A DNA stretch of 64,000 nucleotides from the NCBI GenBank assembly GCA_039111635.1, contig JBCAQO010000013.1, forward strand, positions 930,001 through 994,000, in the 5' to 3' direction. The notes below the pieces were generated by a model. The model was not told the DNA's origin. It did not search any database and worked only from the letters and a program-made list of their open reading frames with translations. Below are positions 1-12,049 of this stretch, piece after piece. Made by a program: the position numbers and the translations under genes. This stretch comes from Heterobasidion occidentale (Eukaryota; Basidiomycota; Agaricomycetes; Russulales; Bondarzewiaceae). The stretch's first letter is position 1; each line of letters opens with the position of its first letter.

Positions 1-1468
1 AACTCTGTTGCTTTGTACTCTGAGGCTCATCTTCTCACATTTGGACCTGGGATACCACTGCTTTACAACCATGATATTGAAAACATAGACCATCAGGATG
101 ACAACGCAGCCATGATTTTTCTCTGTATCTACTGTGGGATATTTGGCTTGAGAGTTCCCAGACCAAATTGGACAATTGTCTATCTGTTTGTCTTTGGTGA
201 GCTTATTGATGCATACCAGAATTGGAAAATTGGCCACATCACTTGCATCAAGATGGTGTTGTGAGCTTGCTACTTTATAGATTTCTGATCACACTTCTTA
301 GATAGGGCCGGATACTTTAAAGTCAAGTACTTCATCTCTCAAAAGGCCACAGACATCATTTGAATCATTGTTCAAGGCCTTACCAGCCTCATCATTGTTT
401 ATTGTGATCATCTACACAACAATGTCTATCCACTTTTATTTTTGGCATCATTCTAGTGAACTTTGCGAGCATGTGTTTGCTGAAGCTCACAAGCTCATCA
501 AAGACTTCACCTTTCTTGACCTTCTTTACATGATGCCTCAACTTTACGTTAGCATCCACACAGCGGTCCTTTTAGATTGTTCCAGTGATCCCAAGGCTTG
601 CGTGTCTGGCTATGCTTATACATAGTTTGATTCTCATTGAGCCGATCTCAGACAGCTGTTGGCATTCCCAACCAATACCAAAATTCAGGTTGTAGCTCAA
701 GATGCTTGGGACCAAGCACAAAACCTTTTTAGCATTCTAGGGATTGCTCTCTCAGACCTGCTCTCCAAGCTCCCTACTTAGCTCATTCCGCCAAGCATTG
801 ATTTGTGGTTTGCCCTAGAGACTTTAAAGGATAATGAAGAACTAGAGGAGGAGTAGGAAGAAGGTTTGGACTTGGACACTGGTGATGACACAGACAAAGT
901 TGAAGATCTACAGCGCCTTCTGAGGGCCAATGCAACAGCTGTGGGTTGTACACATGAGGTCAATGAACACATGTTCAACTTGACGTTAGCAGCCATCATG
1001 GTGGATGTTGACAACCTCTACAAAGTGTGAGTGCCTGTTTCTAATACTGCTATTGTGCTGATAAATGGTTTGTAGGCAAAAACTGGCTGTCAAGCTTTCA
1101 GTCAAGGAGCAAGAAAGATATATACAAAAAGATGCAGCTGCAATCTCTAATGCCATGGCTGCTACCAAGCTGCCTGCCTTGTCCAATTTGGCACCGGAAC
1201 CTCAGCACCACTTTGAAATTCATCCAACATCCGCCATCAAGCTTGATTTGGAAACTCTGGTGAAAGCACAGAAAGCACAGAAGACAAGGTGCTCTGATAA
1301 CGGTGTTTGCAAGTCACTACATGATATGCAGTCAACTTTGTCAGCAAAAACTGATGGGAGTGTTCGGAAGCACATTGCTCATAAGATGAATACTGTGCTT
1401 TGCCAGCAGCAGGACAAAGGAATTGGCACAGGCCTTGAGCGGAAAGAAAGATGGAAAGGTTCAGTACC
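1..1468 (+). pseudogene. Decayed coding element of unknown class, upstream part
   Basis: Three successive stretches (13-264, 368-625, 1065-1468) read as protein with stops and frame changes between them. The second contains a tract around FWHHSSELCEHVFAEAHKLI followed by a phenylalanine- and leucine-rich segment. The third is lysine- and alanine-rich, and between them lies an acidic linker (about 820-910). I believe such proteins recur as multicopy, transposon-like sequences in agaricomycetes, but I cannot name the family or a catalytic motif. The last fragment runs to the target-site duplication at 1464-1468 and resumes in a compatible frame at 6071, so one old element spanned the site before the LTR retrotransposon landed. 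No intact ORF remains. Confidence 0.45.
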
Positions 1469-1826
1469 TGTTATGACTTGACCTATTGGGGCCCTTTGGC
1501 CAGTCTATACCGATAATCAAGCATCACATACTAGGTGGCTCCACTATGGAGCGTACATTAAGGTATTTGGCATGTCCTTGGAAGCTGACCCTCTGATGGA
1601 TCACTCAGCATCAGAAGAAGAATTACAAAGGGGTTAAGGGCACAAGGACAGTGGGCATTCACATACTATGGGCTTAGGGTACATAGGTAAGCACCTCTTT
1701 ATAACCAGGTTAGAAAAGTGCAAATGGAGAAGTACAAGAGTAGGCGCTGACTGAGAAAGACAGTGGCCACAGCATTCTTGATTAGATATATCAGAGAAGC
1801 ATGGACACTTATTCTAGACCTTATAT
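1469..1826 (+). repeat. Truncated LTR (old copy)
   Basis: It matches the first part of the family LTR, including the segment leading to the promoter (equivalent of GTACAAGAGTAGGCG). It stops near the TATA region and joins directly to sequence equivalent to the end of ORF3 in the intact copy, so a deletion removed the rest of the LTR plus gag, pol and most of ORF3. Confidence 0.7.
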
Positions 1827-4494
1827 GGGAGTTGAGGAACCCCTTATCTCTAACGGTGACAAAGAGGAAAGGACCCTCCACACCACAGGTATCAGTTTCA
1901 TGCACAGGACACCGAAATGAACGTCCTGCATGACGTTAAACTATGAAAAGATAAGAAGGCAGGGGAAGTACCTAACCATTGCATTCAGCCCTCTGGTCTT
2001 AGACAGAACAAGCATTTAACACTCTCATTGTCAAAAGGTATTCTAACAAGTGAATCGGGCATCCTGCTTGGATCCCTAGTTTTACAAGACCTTTTCCGCA
2101 TTAGGAGGTCCTTGATTTGATATAACCTTGATACTAGTACACTGGCTTTTCAATCTTGTGGCGGGACCGAAAAGCTACAAATGATGCAAGAATCCTGGTG
2201 GGAAGATTGTGTTGCATGTTCACCGTTGGGGAATGGTGGACCATACCTCGCTGTCAAGGTCTGACAGGTGTTTGGACATCCCACTTTGGATCTCCAGTTT
2301 TACAGGGTCTTTTCTGCATTAGGGGCCCTATCAAGATGCATGCACATAGTGGTCGCACTCTACTAAGTAGCCAAAACAGACAAATACATCTGCAACAATA
2401 TAAAACTAAGAAAGGCTTGGTCTGCAATGACTATAAACTAGTTACCATCTGGAACAACTTCAAAGCTACCAAGATCCTCGGAGTGTGGTTGTATTCTGGC
2501 AGACAATGGAAGTGATGTCCCCATTGTTGCAGAACCCTGCCGACTAGGTCGAGGCGCTTCCATATTTCATATGCCTTACAGTAAAAGAATATGGGGTCGA
2601 CATGGTTCAATTCTGTGCGAGGGGTTTGGGGACATGGAGCAGGTCGTCAGTCATCCTACAAGACCACGACTACTCCATGGTGCACCCATTCTACCCTTGA
2701 AGTCCAAAGCAAGGATTTTGCTTCAAAGGCCAGTCAAGAGGCAACTGGGATCATGCCTCAGGTTCTAGGACGTCCTCCATGATGTTAAACTAGGTAGCCC
2801 TTTCCTTCACAGGGTCATGAGCAGTGTCCAAACATGAGAAATGTTTTGGCACTACTTCTTGGACGTCCACAAAGACTATAAACTACAGACGTCTGAAATG
2901 ACGTTAAACTATTGTCCCTCTGTTCTAGGGATCATATTGGAGCTGGAATTACCACTTTCAGGCCCAATAGTTCACAATGATGTTAAACTATTGTCTCTTC
3001 AAGCACAGGGATTGTGGGTGGTCACTTCAAAAAGGTCACTACCCCATCTGCAATGACGATAAACTACTTGCTCCTTCAGACATAGGAGTCGTAGTTGTGG
3101 GACACGTTCGTTGTCCCATCACCAGTTTGAAATGACCTTAAACTACCCTCACCCCCGAGGATTAAATCTATCAAGGCTCGGGAGGTTCAAGCCAGGTGAT
3201 AGCAAGACATCCACAATGACTATAAACTACGGCCATCCTTCATGACGTTAAAACTGAGCTGCCCTTTGTCTACAGGGCCATGTGAGTTGTGTCAAAATAA
3301 GCCTCAAAGTCTATTCTGGCAACTCTAGAAGTTATCTAGTTTGATATAGTATAAACCATCACCATCTTTCCTCAATGGAAACCCTGTCAAGAAGGAAAAA
3401 CTGGTCTACGGCCCTATGCGCATCACCAATGGATGTTCCAGCGCGCAGAAACGCCTGCTGTCTTGTTTATAGATACTCCTACGTTGGATATGGATAGGTC
3501 CACAACGACCTTTGTTTAAACTAACAGGGCAGTCCACAACAACTTGTGTATAAACTAGCCTCAGTCTATGAAGACTTAAGGATAAACTAGCGGACATCCG
3601 CAAAGACGCAAACTACGGATGTCCGGCACAATGTTAAACTACCAGGACATACCTTATGCTGACCCCGCAATAATCACCGTCAATGTGGATACCCAGGTCT
3701 ATTCAAGAAGACAGTGGGGTTCAAATGTCTATTCTTCAAAATCCTTGCCTCATGTTCAATACATAGAGCATGGCTGCATGCTTGCTCCCATGTGACAAAC
3801 AAACTCTGGATGAACACTCAATCTCTAACCAGGACGGGCCACCGTATGGGGCTGACAGAGTTAGGGATCTTTAAAGGGGTCTTGCCGGATTCAAAACAAG
3901 TCAAGAAACACCGTAGACGTTATATGCAACTTCTTGATAGGTTGGTGGGCCTAAGCCTTGATAAATCAATCAACCCACACACCTGGAATTCCCCTTCATA
4001 CCGGAGATCATGGAGATAAAGATCTATCCTGGAAACACTGAAGCATGGCCTTCGGTATTCTGAAGAAGAACAACACACATGTTCACAGATGTGTTTCTAT
4101 TTTATCACGTAATTATTTGCACGTGACACCTTTCTGCATTGTCATTAGAAGGAACTGGCTTATCAAACATACCAGGGAGTCCTGGTTTGAGCAGCTGCCT
4201 ATTGACTCTAGGAGCATCCTTGGCACAAAATGTACCGATGAAGGAAGAACATTGGGAGGAGACGTAATATTGTGGCGATATTGCTAGGCACCCGTATCAA
4301 ACAGCTCAACGGAGATGGAAAACTCCTAGGTGTTGTAAACAACGTAAGTTGGTCTTTGCCCCAGAAAACGAAGTCATATTGGGAAAACGCATCCCGATCT
4401 TTGGACAACCAGAAAAGCAATTGTATGTGGAATGACAATGAGCTTGCTGGCGGTGAGTAGTCTCATCAGGAGTTGGAACCTAGAAAAGGGGTAA
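1827..4494 (+). repeat. 3' noncoding region of LTR element with dispersed AAACTA motif (decayed)
   Basis: It is colinear, in opposite orientation, with 21279-23800 of the intact element. A motif of about 20 bp of the form C-rich stem, AATGACGTTAAACTA, recurs more than ten times, for example near 1931, 2867, 2893, 2972, 3050, 3128, 3211, 3525, 3547, 3575 and 3630. The young copy has CGCAACGAC where this copy usually has CACAATGAC or CACAAAGAC, i.e. CpG loss. The stretch ends in a purine-rich tract (4480-4494) just before the next LTR. No coding potential is seen. Confidence 0.65.
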
Positions 4495-5058
4495 TGTTAT
4501 GACTTGACCAATCGGCGCCCTTCAGGGTCAGTCTATCCGATGGTCCAAGCATCACATGCTAGGTGGCTCTACTACAGTGTACATCAAGGTATTTGGCATG
4601 TCCTTAGAAGCCGACTAGACCATGGTTCTTTAAGACATCGGTAGAGGGTATATGAGAGAATCATGGGTACAACAGATTGATAAGATAGGCAATCACATGC
4701 CATGGGCTTAGGGCTTATGGGTAAGCACCTCATCACACCTGGATGGATTGGTGCAACTGGAGAAGTACAAGAGTAGGCACCGGCTAAGAGAGATGGCAAC
4801 CACAGCTTTCCTGGGATGGATACCTGGAGAAGCATACGAACTCTTACCCTATACCCTATATAGTATATAAGGCCCATAGAATAGGCTGAGGATCTTCAGT
4901 CTATTCTCCTCGTTATCACACAGTCTTTCTAATGTGTATCATTATTTCCTCCTGATTATTGCCTAAATACAGTCAAGACTTTGCCCACCACTCAGTCCAT
5001 TGTGCAATCTAGGGAAGAACCTGTTACTCTTGGGTTACTGAATGAGCAGTTTGTAACA
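4495..5058 (+). repeat. LTR (old copy, second)
   Basis: It starts TGTTATGACTTG immediately after a polypurine tract (AGAAAAGGGGTAA) and ends TTTGTAACA. It contains the TATATAAGG box and the GTCTATTCTC start-region of the family. CpGs are depleted relative to 20664-21278. Confidence 0.8.
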
Positions 5059-5480
5059 GCCAGACTCCCTTATGCCAATTCAAACCAATGGGTGACTCAA
5101 AAGTCCATTCCTCAAATCTTTACCACATGTCTATATCATGAAAGCTTAAAACTGGACGTACAATCAACCTCTAACCAGGACGGGCTACCGTATGGGGCTG
5201 ACAGAGTTAGGGATCTTCAAAGGGGTCTTGCCAAATTCACATAGGTTGGTAGGCCTAAGCCTTGAGAAAGTGATCAACCCACGCACACCTGGAGTCCCCC
5301 TCGATACCGGAGATGACAGAGGAGAAGAACTATCCTGGAAACACTGAAGCATGGCCTTTGGCATTTGGAAGTGGCACGACAGCAGGCAAACACACACATG
5401 TAGATGAGTTCCTATAGGTTGGTCCCTTAATAGCAGGAACATGGGATTCCCTCAGAAGCTAGAACCTAAGAAGAGGGTAA
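5059..5480 (+). repeat. Fragment of LTR-element 3' internal region
   Basis: It duplicates part of the preceding internal region (compare 3800-4050 with 5160-5350) and ends in a polypurine tract just before the third LTR. This suggests unequal recombination between copies, or a second insertion merged with the first. Confidence 0.6.
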
Positions 5481-6070
5481 TGTTATGACTTGACATATTG
5501 AAGCTCTTCGACCAGTCTATACTGATAATCAAGCATCACATACTAGGCGGCTCCACCATGGAGCATACATCAAGGTATTCAGAATGTTCTTGGAAAGCTG
5601 ACCCTCCGATGGATCACTCAGCATCAGAAGATAAATTATAAAGGGGTCAAGGGCACAAGGGTAGTAGGCATTCACATGCTATGGGCTTAGGGTACATGGG
5701 TAAGCACCTCTTTGCAACCAGGTTGGAAAGGTGCGAATGGAGAAGTACAAGAGTAGGCGCTGACTGAGAGAGATGGCGGCCACAGCATTCCCAAAAAGAT
5801 ATATTCAGGAAGCATGGACACTCACCCTAGACCCTATATAGTATATACGGCCCATAGAATAGGCTGAGGATTTTCAGTCTATTCTCTTTGTTCTTTTATC
5901 CCCATATACAGAACTTTATTCAGTAGCAGTCTTTCTACTGCTACCTTCATCACTATACACTCCTGTATTATCCCTCTAATACAGTGGAGACCTTCCTCAT
6001 CACCCTGTCCAGTGTGCAACCTAGGGAAGAACCTGATACTCTTGGGTTACTGAATGAGCAGTTCATAACA
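5481..6070 (+). repeat. LTR (old copy, third)
   Basis: It starts TGTTATGACTTG after GAAGAGGGTAA and ends CAGTTCATAACA. It retains the TATATACGGCC box. The pentamer after it (GTACT) pairs with the one before the first LTR, so this is the outer right end of the composite. Confidence 0.8.
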
Positions 6071-6850
6071 GTACTAGAGGCCAAACTGTTCAAGCAGTGG
6101 GCAAGTTAACAGGTAATTCTGCAAACGCAAAGCTCATGGCCAGCTAATGAGCAGCAGCGGTACATTTACTCCTTCTGTGATAAGTTACACTTTGCTGACA
6201 TTGGAGTTCTCACTTAGACCATTCATCGTCAACAGGTGTCTTCACCAAGCGCATCCCAGTGTCTATTGCAAAAAGTCTCATCGATGCAACGGTTGAAACC
6301 CCTTCTGAACAGCTGCCACACTATCAAGTTTTGATCCTGGACTATATGCTTTTGTTATAAGTGATGGGCACTTCTACGTCAGAAAAGGTTCTGTGCCATG
6401 ATATTTTATGATTGAATTCAGTACTCATTATTGTAATGTTCATAGTCATATCAACTTATTTATAGGGCAGAGGCTAATTGGGGGACCATGGCTGGCAGCA
6501 AAGCTCAACCAATATTGGTGCCATTTCATATCTATCCATTCAACTCTACAAGCAATCCTATTCAGCAACCTTCTAGGTGGTACACACATGATTGGCACTA
6601 CTTTAAGCTTTTACATACAAGCATCTCACACTGATTCATTCATGTGCCTAATGCCAGGCAACTCTACCTTGGATTCCAATAACTGCCACCTTCAGCTTGA
6701 TGTGACTGCTCTCACTACCTATAACAACCTAAACAAACATTCTCAGAGTCTCACAATGGCTATGAAGGATCTACAAAAGCTGAGATGCTGAGGAAATCGC
6801 TTGGCACAAGATCATGATAATGTTATTGGCAATAAGGGCTTGCAAGATGG
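6071..6850 (+). pseudogene. Decayed coding element of unknown class, downstream part
   Basis: It continues the reading frame interrupted at 1468 (about 12 codons from the target duplication, then a stop). A second readable stretch lies at 6465-6791, with proline, tryptophan and histidine spacing like a real protein but no recognisable domain. This is the downstream remnant of the element described at 1-1468. It has no intact ORF and no catalytic motif I can name. Confidence 0.35.
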
Positions 6851-7204
6851 TTTGTAGACATTATCCTACATTGCACTCGCATTTTATAGCTTCCATAGGT
6901 CATTCTCTAACAAAATGTGGGCCTCAAAAGGCCTGATTCTAGCAATCTAAGCAAAAAATTGCTTTTTGAAGGCCTGATCTCAGGATCCAATCGCTTTTGA
7001 GCTCTCATAAGGCCTGATGCTCACATCTGGCCATTTTGGGGAAAAGGCCCCAAAACCAGATTCAAAACCAGATTTTTTTGGCCAAATTTGAGTTTTTTGT
7101 CCAAACTTTTTTTGGGAGATCCTAGAATTGTGAATGTGCCCTACCCACCTATTTTCAGGGGTCCTAGGGTCCCTTAAACAAGAGTCCAGAGCCCTGGTGT
7201 TAGA

Positions 7205-8045
7205 AAACTCCAAAACTTTACAGCAACTTCCAAAATTATGCGAATCACAAATTTTCATGTGCGAGGTTGCCACAGGATTTGGAATTTGCCAAGCGGGACC
7301 TTAGATACCTGCTCTGAGCCAGTTGTTACAAGTGTCCTACTACCCTTTCTTATGCCCCCGCACTCAGTACCATACTCTCTCAAAGCTCGTATTCCTATGC
7401 TCTTTCATCTATATATAACAATCCAAGGTTGAACATTGAAGTAGAGGCCGCTGCTAAATATGACACATAGAGGAAGGTGCACTTTGAGCACATATGGAAC
7501 AATGGTCACAAAACATTCTACGGTCCTCATATCCGAGCAGCTGACTTCAATGAGCAAGTGTTCCATGTTTATGAAGACTATTTCTATTATGAAGTAGCAG
7601 AGAGCATGATAGAAATACCAGTGGGATTTGTCGCAGAAGAGGAGGCTGAAGAAGATGAGGAAACAGATATGTTTGAGCTATTGTGAGTACCTTACTTTTC
7701 TTTCTCTTTGGCCTACCACCTACCCTTCATCTTGCCTATGTCTGCCTATGTTCCTTGATCTGCTTTGTGATAGCCAACAAACAACTATTCATAACCATAA
7801 CTAGGCTCAGGCCACATCTCCACTCACTCAAAACTATTCTTAGTTCATTATTCTTATATACATAGTCTTATTACTGTAAAATTTGTTCAACTAAAGTAAA
7901 GTGGCTTGGCCATAGTTGAGCTGTGCTACAAAATGAGTGTCTGAGGTCCCGCTCAGCTAATTCCAAATCCTGTGGCAACCTCACATGCGAAAATTTGTGA
8001 TTCTACATAATTTCAGAAGTCGCTGTAAACTCTGCTCCAAAACTC
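7205..8045. repeat. Inverted repeat of about 100 bp flanking a 630-bp segment
   Basis: The arm at about 7205-7308 is the reverse complement of about 7937-8045. Shared blocks include GGTTGCCACAGGATTTGGAA and ATCACAAATTTTC. The arms are imperfect (small indels, a few transitions). The enclosed segment contains a short acidic ORF (7477-7686). This may be a foldback or a MITE-like unit; no target duplication was identified. Confidence 0.6.
7477..7686 (+). CDS. Short hypothetical ORF, possible transposon C-terminus
   Basis: A 69-codon ORF rich in aromatic residues, with an acidic tail (EEEAEEDEETDMFELL). It lies between the arms of the inverted repeat at 7205-8045 and downstream of the decayed element. 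It could be the last exon of that element. I do not recognise it, and the upstream frame is broken. Confidence 0.25.
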   Translation: MHFEHIWNNGHKTFYGPHIRAADFNEQVFHVYEDYFYYEVAESMIEIPVGFVAEEEAEEDEETDMFELL

Positions 8046-8600
8046 CAACTCCAATTGTCCGTTGGAGAATCTGGCCAGATGCTTGACATTCTTGTAAATT
8101 ACTGGTCAATTTAGGGTCGAATCAGAATTCCAGCAGCACTACTATGCTGGGACCAGAGTTAAACAATGTTTAGCTATTCTGGCTGCCTAGGTCCCACACG
8201 CTCACTAACAACTCTTAAATCACTGTACATACCTGACCAAATATATCAATTTCCTGATAGTGTTTTTTTTGTAATTGTTAAAGGCGAGGAAAAAGTGTCA
8301 GGCAGTGGCTGAGGGGGAGACTCAAAAACGGTGTTGGGCCCAGAGTTGAACGATTCATCCAAGCCTTCAGTCACACTAAGTCACGCTTGCTGATTAGAAG
8401 TCCAACAGCTTATAGCTCGTGCGAGGTGGGCTTGGTCTTGGAATGAACATGGATTTGCTCGCAAGAAAACTAAACAGACTGGTGGGACTATGGTACTCAA
8501 GATGTGGATAGTGAATACAGTAAAGTGCACGTATCAAAAAACAAAAGATTATATACCAGATAAACATGCTTCAAGGGGAATCTTCGAGGGAATTTTGGAG
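8046..8600. other. Non-coding stretch between decayed elements
   Basis: No gene is visible. It contains a block around 8130-8165 (CTATGCTGGGACCAGAGTT) that recurs in reverse orientation near 35565-35615, so it is probably the remnant of a dispersed repeat. Confidence 0.4.
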
Positions 8601-9004
8601 TGATGATGGATTATGCCACTCGGACGTGCTGTGCTTTGTGGAAAAGGACAAAAAACGAATCAGGGTGGATGTGCTGTGTATCACGAAGGGGAAAAGGATG
8701 GGTTTGAAGGGGAGGAAGGAGCAAGGAGTCTAGGGTTGATGTTTTGCAATGAAAATGAGGTAGACGAGCTTGCTGCAACAAAATTAGTGTGTCCGTGACT
8801 ATAAGAGTTGCCAAAAGATAATGGGATGCTGGGATATGAAGGAGCAGAAGAGAACAATAGTGCACCAAACGTTTCGTAGTCTGCCTCGGGCAGTTGTGTA
8901 CATAATGGCGGACCGCCAGATTCAAGTTGGCGCTGCTGAGGTGGACGTCCCTCGTCATCGTTAAGCTTGCTGTAAGAAGCGGCCCTAGTCACTTTGGCTG
9001 CAGG

Positions 9005-9694
9005 CTATTTGCAACCCCACATGCGCACTGCAAAAAGGCTGGAAAATCGAGGATTTGTTGAGAGGTAAGGTTGGATGTCAAGCTGCATTTTGATACGCTC
9101 GAGGATGTCAGCTTTTGTACTGTCTTTGGAAATGCCGAGGGCCGAGGCGATATCCTGCAGCTCGGTCTTTGCCTTTGCTTTGAGCCCCCCGCTGAAGGAT
9201 GATGTGCCTAGCGCATGCTGTGTCTGACGCTGCCATTCTGCCTCGGCCTTCTTCTCTTTGTCCGCTTGATCCTGCTCGGCTTTTGCTTCGCGACGAGCAA
9301 CATCTTCCCTCCACTCCTTCAAGAGATCTTTGGAGGTGAGTATGCGGGACATTGTATGGATTTGTCTTGACCCGCTCGCCTTCTTGGCATTCAACTGCAG
9401 CTTTGTTATAGTGTATTCTTTCTCCATGAGTATGCAATGCGCTTTGGCGGCACTCCATAGTGCCTCGGACATCTGTAAGCTCTTGGCTTGGTCTTGTATT
9501 ATTTGCCGCAGTCGCTGAATCTCTTCTTCCATCTGCTCTCTTGTTTGACAACGGTTTGCGGTGATGGGGGAAGGGAAAGGCTGTTGGATAGAGGGGTTGA
9601 GACCCATGAGTGTCTTGTTTGCAATTGTGTTTTTCAACTGATTGATTGTGTGGATGAGGTGAACTGTGAGCTGGATATGGACAAGGAAGATGCG
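9005..9694 (-). pseudogene. pogo transposase C-terminal extension with coiled coil and SAP-like motif
   Basis: The ORF holds a long basic and acidic helical tract (KEWREDVARREAKAEQDQADKE), then a segment ELQDIASALGISKDSTKADILERI. This fits the SAP helix-extended-loop-helix DNA-binding pattern (L-x3-A-x2-L-x8-K-A-x-L-x-x-R-I). It lies downstream of the DDE core on the same strand. Whether it belongs to the same transposase polypeptide or to a separate gene is inference from order and spacing. Confidence 0.5.
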
Positions 9695-10130
9695 GGACAT
9701 GAGTCGATGTGGAGCAAGCACGGAAGGGTGCGAGATGTGGATTGGGCTGTTGGAGCAGTGTTCATTGCATCACGCTGGAGGTTGTCAATAGCAACAAGCA
9801 CTGTGGTCACGTCGTCTTCGCTAATTGTAAGTCCAATGTCAAAAGCTGCTTTCCAATAATCATATGAGTATTGACCTTGAAGATGCTGTTGAAGGTGTTC
9901 CTCGGTCTGGGGAAGCGTAGTGTGTGGATTGCAGTTGGAATCCTTGATAATTCCCCATGCAACTGGATCACGACGAGGGTCTGTAATATAGTGTTAATGT
10001 ACTAGTGATACTGTCAATCAAAACCACACGCACCACTGCTACTTGCATGAGACTCAAAAAGCCCGCTTGCTTCTGGTTGAATGCTCTCATCTCCTACAAC
10101 ATTCTTGCTTGTGGCTAGGTTGTTGATTGC

Positions 10131-10736
10131 TCATGAGGAGGAGTCTAAAGACTTGGTAGACTCAGAAGACTCGGAGGCATTGTCTGAGTTGTTTGAGTGA
10201 GAATTTTGAGGGCTCATATAGTCAAGATTGTCTGATGAGGGGATATCAAAGAACTCAAGCGCCATGGTGGTGGGATAGGATGAAGGAGCGTGTGAGTGTG
10301 TGGAAGTCGCGTGGCTCAGTGCAAAGTCAATGTCAGTGAAAATCTTCGAGTTGAGTGGATGGATTCCAGTCTTGCACCAGACAGCAAGGATAGTTTTTAG
10401 GGTGAAAGTAGTGTTTTGGATTGACATATAGATGTTTACAACATCTTTGAGTGCCACAATCCTGCCTGAGCATGTGTTTTGCCAAGCACTCTGCAAAGGC
10501 CCAAACACACCTACATCAAGGGGTTGAAGACAGTGCATTGTGTGCGGGGGCAAGCAAAATAGATAGATATTATGTTCAATTGCGAGTGAATGCATACAAT
10601 CCGCCACGTGCGAGCCATGGCTATCATAAATAAGGAGTATAGGTTTTCCGGAGCTGTTGTGTGCCTTTGCCTGAGGAATGAAAGAAAGCTCAAACCAGCT
10701 TGCACACAGAAAGTCTGATGTCCACCCATTCTCCAA
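10131..10736 (-). pseudogene. pogo transposase DDE core
   Basis: It contains ILLIYDSHGSHV, the second catalytic aspartate block of DDE superfamily endonucleases. CLPPHTMHCLQPLDVGVFGPL follows, the classic pogo/CENP-B segment just after it, and then a short W-C-x-GIHPLN motif. The upstream part of the domain (FIFPGKYMFPGW) is in another frame, and the first aspartate lies near 11010. The C-terminus becomes serine-rich. In the family this domain cuts and rejoins transposon ends; here it is split by frameshifts. Confidence 0.75.
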
Positions 10737-11105
10737 TGTACCAATTCTAGTAGAAGGATAAGCAGGCCAAAATTCACAAGAAAAACTAAGAAAACATACA
10801 TAATATTTTTATCCTGTTCACCCCACCCCGGAAACATATATTTTCCTGGAAATATGAACCTAGGCAAGGTATATGTGCCGTTGGCACAAATGCATTCAAT
10901 GACAGTTACAAGTTCAAGACTGTCATTTTGAATCTTTATGCGAGCCCTTTGCTCTCAACCATAAAACATTTTCTATATGTTTCCTTTTCATCCACCTCCA
11001 AGCTGAATACCTTTTTCGTCCATGTTATAGACATTTTCCCAGGGTATGTCATGCTTCTATATGAATTTCTCTAAAAGCTCGAAGTGGTGTTCAACAGTGG
11101 TGGGA

Positions 11106-11509
11106 TTAAATGCGTGTCAAGGCCGGAAAGACGCCCAAGCACAAGCTCTGGATTCCGGTCCAGAAAGCAATGGATATACCTGAAAGATGGCAAAGTCCTG
11201 TAAAGGGCCTAAACTTTTGGCCAGTCTGCTTTGAGACTGCATGACCAGTAGACCCTAGATATTGAATCCATTCAGCTAAGACCTTTTCTTGAGCATTGTT
11301 CAGTAACTGCTCTCTTTCATAAGCATTTTTTGGAGCAGATGACTTCTTGAGATAATGATGCTGCAGAGTGGAAACTGAGATTCCAAAAGCAATGGCAGCC
11401 TGATTATAGCTCGAGTGTATACCATCCTGGAGAGATTGACAAGCGGCTTCAACAGTAGACTCACAGATCTCCCTTTCCTTATCTCTCTTTTTCTTGCCTG
11501 AGGATGTCA
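11106..11509 (-). pseudogene. pogo transposase N-terminus (HTH/CENP-B type)
   Basis: From an ATG at 11509 the protein begins MTSSGKKKRDKE and contains a psq-type helix-turn-helix (QAAIAFGISVSTLQHHYLK). A CENP-B-like second helix region follows (NAQEKVLAEWIQYLGSTGHAVS). Pogo transposases use this pair for binding the terminal repeats. After about residue 105 the frame turns into a nonhomologous tail, so the reading frame is broken before the catalytic domain. The next homologous piece, around the first catalytic aspartate (NMDEKGIQLGG in another frame), lies near 11010. Confidence 0.7.
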
Positions 11510-12049
11510 TGAGTTGTAGGGTGTTAAAATAGCCTGTTGCGTGGGCTACTCGAGTTTGCAGTAGACTCTTGCAAACGCGCGAGGGTCCCATGTATTTAGG
11601 AATCTAACTAAATACCATGAAAATAAGCAACTGTATAGTATGTTCAAGCCACCGCAGGATGCCACGAGCGCGCCGGCTTGAATTTCCCATGCCACGCACG
11701 GCTCAGAATTCCAACACAGGGAGTCTACAAAGTTGGATCGAGCAGATGGAAGGGGTGAGTTGCTCGGGGTCAATGGGACCCTTTCTCACAAAGCGCCACA
11801 CCTCAATCAGGGTCCCTTGCTAGCGCTAGCGTTGTCCGCCACCTTGCCTTGTCCGCCGCCCGTTTGTGTTCATCTTTCGCTTTGTCCTCTCTCGATATAT
11901 ATACCTCGTGAGCGCGAAGGCAGTTCCTCATTCTGAACTCACTGCCACGCTCGCAGGTAGGTTTTCACTTTCCTAGTACCCACATTCCGAACTCACTGCC
12001 GCGCTCGCAGCACGCGCTACGTACATCCTAGTTTTTCGCCAGGCATTGC

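Larger units (their letters stand above)
1469..6070 (+). mobile_element. Old composite LTR retrotransposon copy (three LTR segments, gag-pol lost)
   Basis: The segment begins TGTTATGACTTG and ends TTCATAACA, the termini of the LTR family seen intact at 20664-32090. The flanking pentamers are GTACC (1464-1468) and GTACT (6071-6075), a 5-bp target duplication with one transition. Internally there is a partial LTR (1469 to about 1826), a stretch matching the 3' noncoding region of the intact copy (about 1827-4494), a second LTR (4495-5058), a short internal piece (5059-5480) and a third LTR (5481-6070). Gag, pol and the extra ORF are gone. Orientation is plus. Compared with the young copy, CpG sites are widely changed to TpG or CpA, so this is an old, methylation-decayed insertion. 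Confidence 0.8.
8600..11600 (-). mobile_element. Degraded pogo/Fot1-type DNA transposon
   Basis: The minus strand carries, in order, an N-terminal helix-turn-helix/CENP-B-like region (11509-11106), a DDE endonuclease core (about 11020-10131) and a C-terminal extension ending in a SAP-like motif (9694-9005). This order is that of pogo/Fot1 transposases. Frame breaks between the pieces and internal stops show it is inactive. Exact termini and a TA target duplication were not found, so the limits are approximate. Confidence 0.7.
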
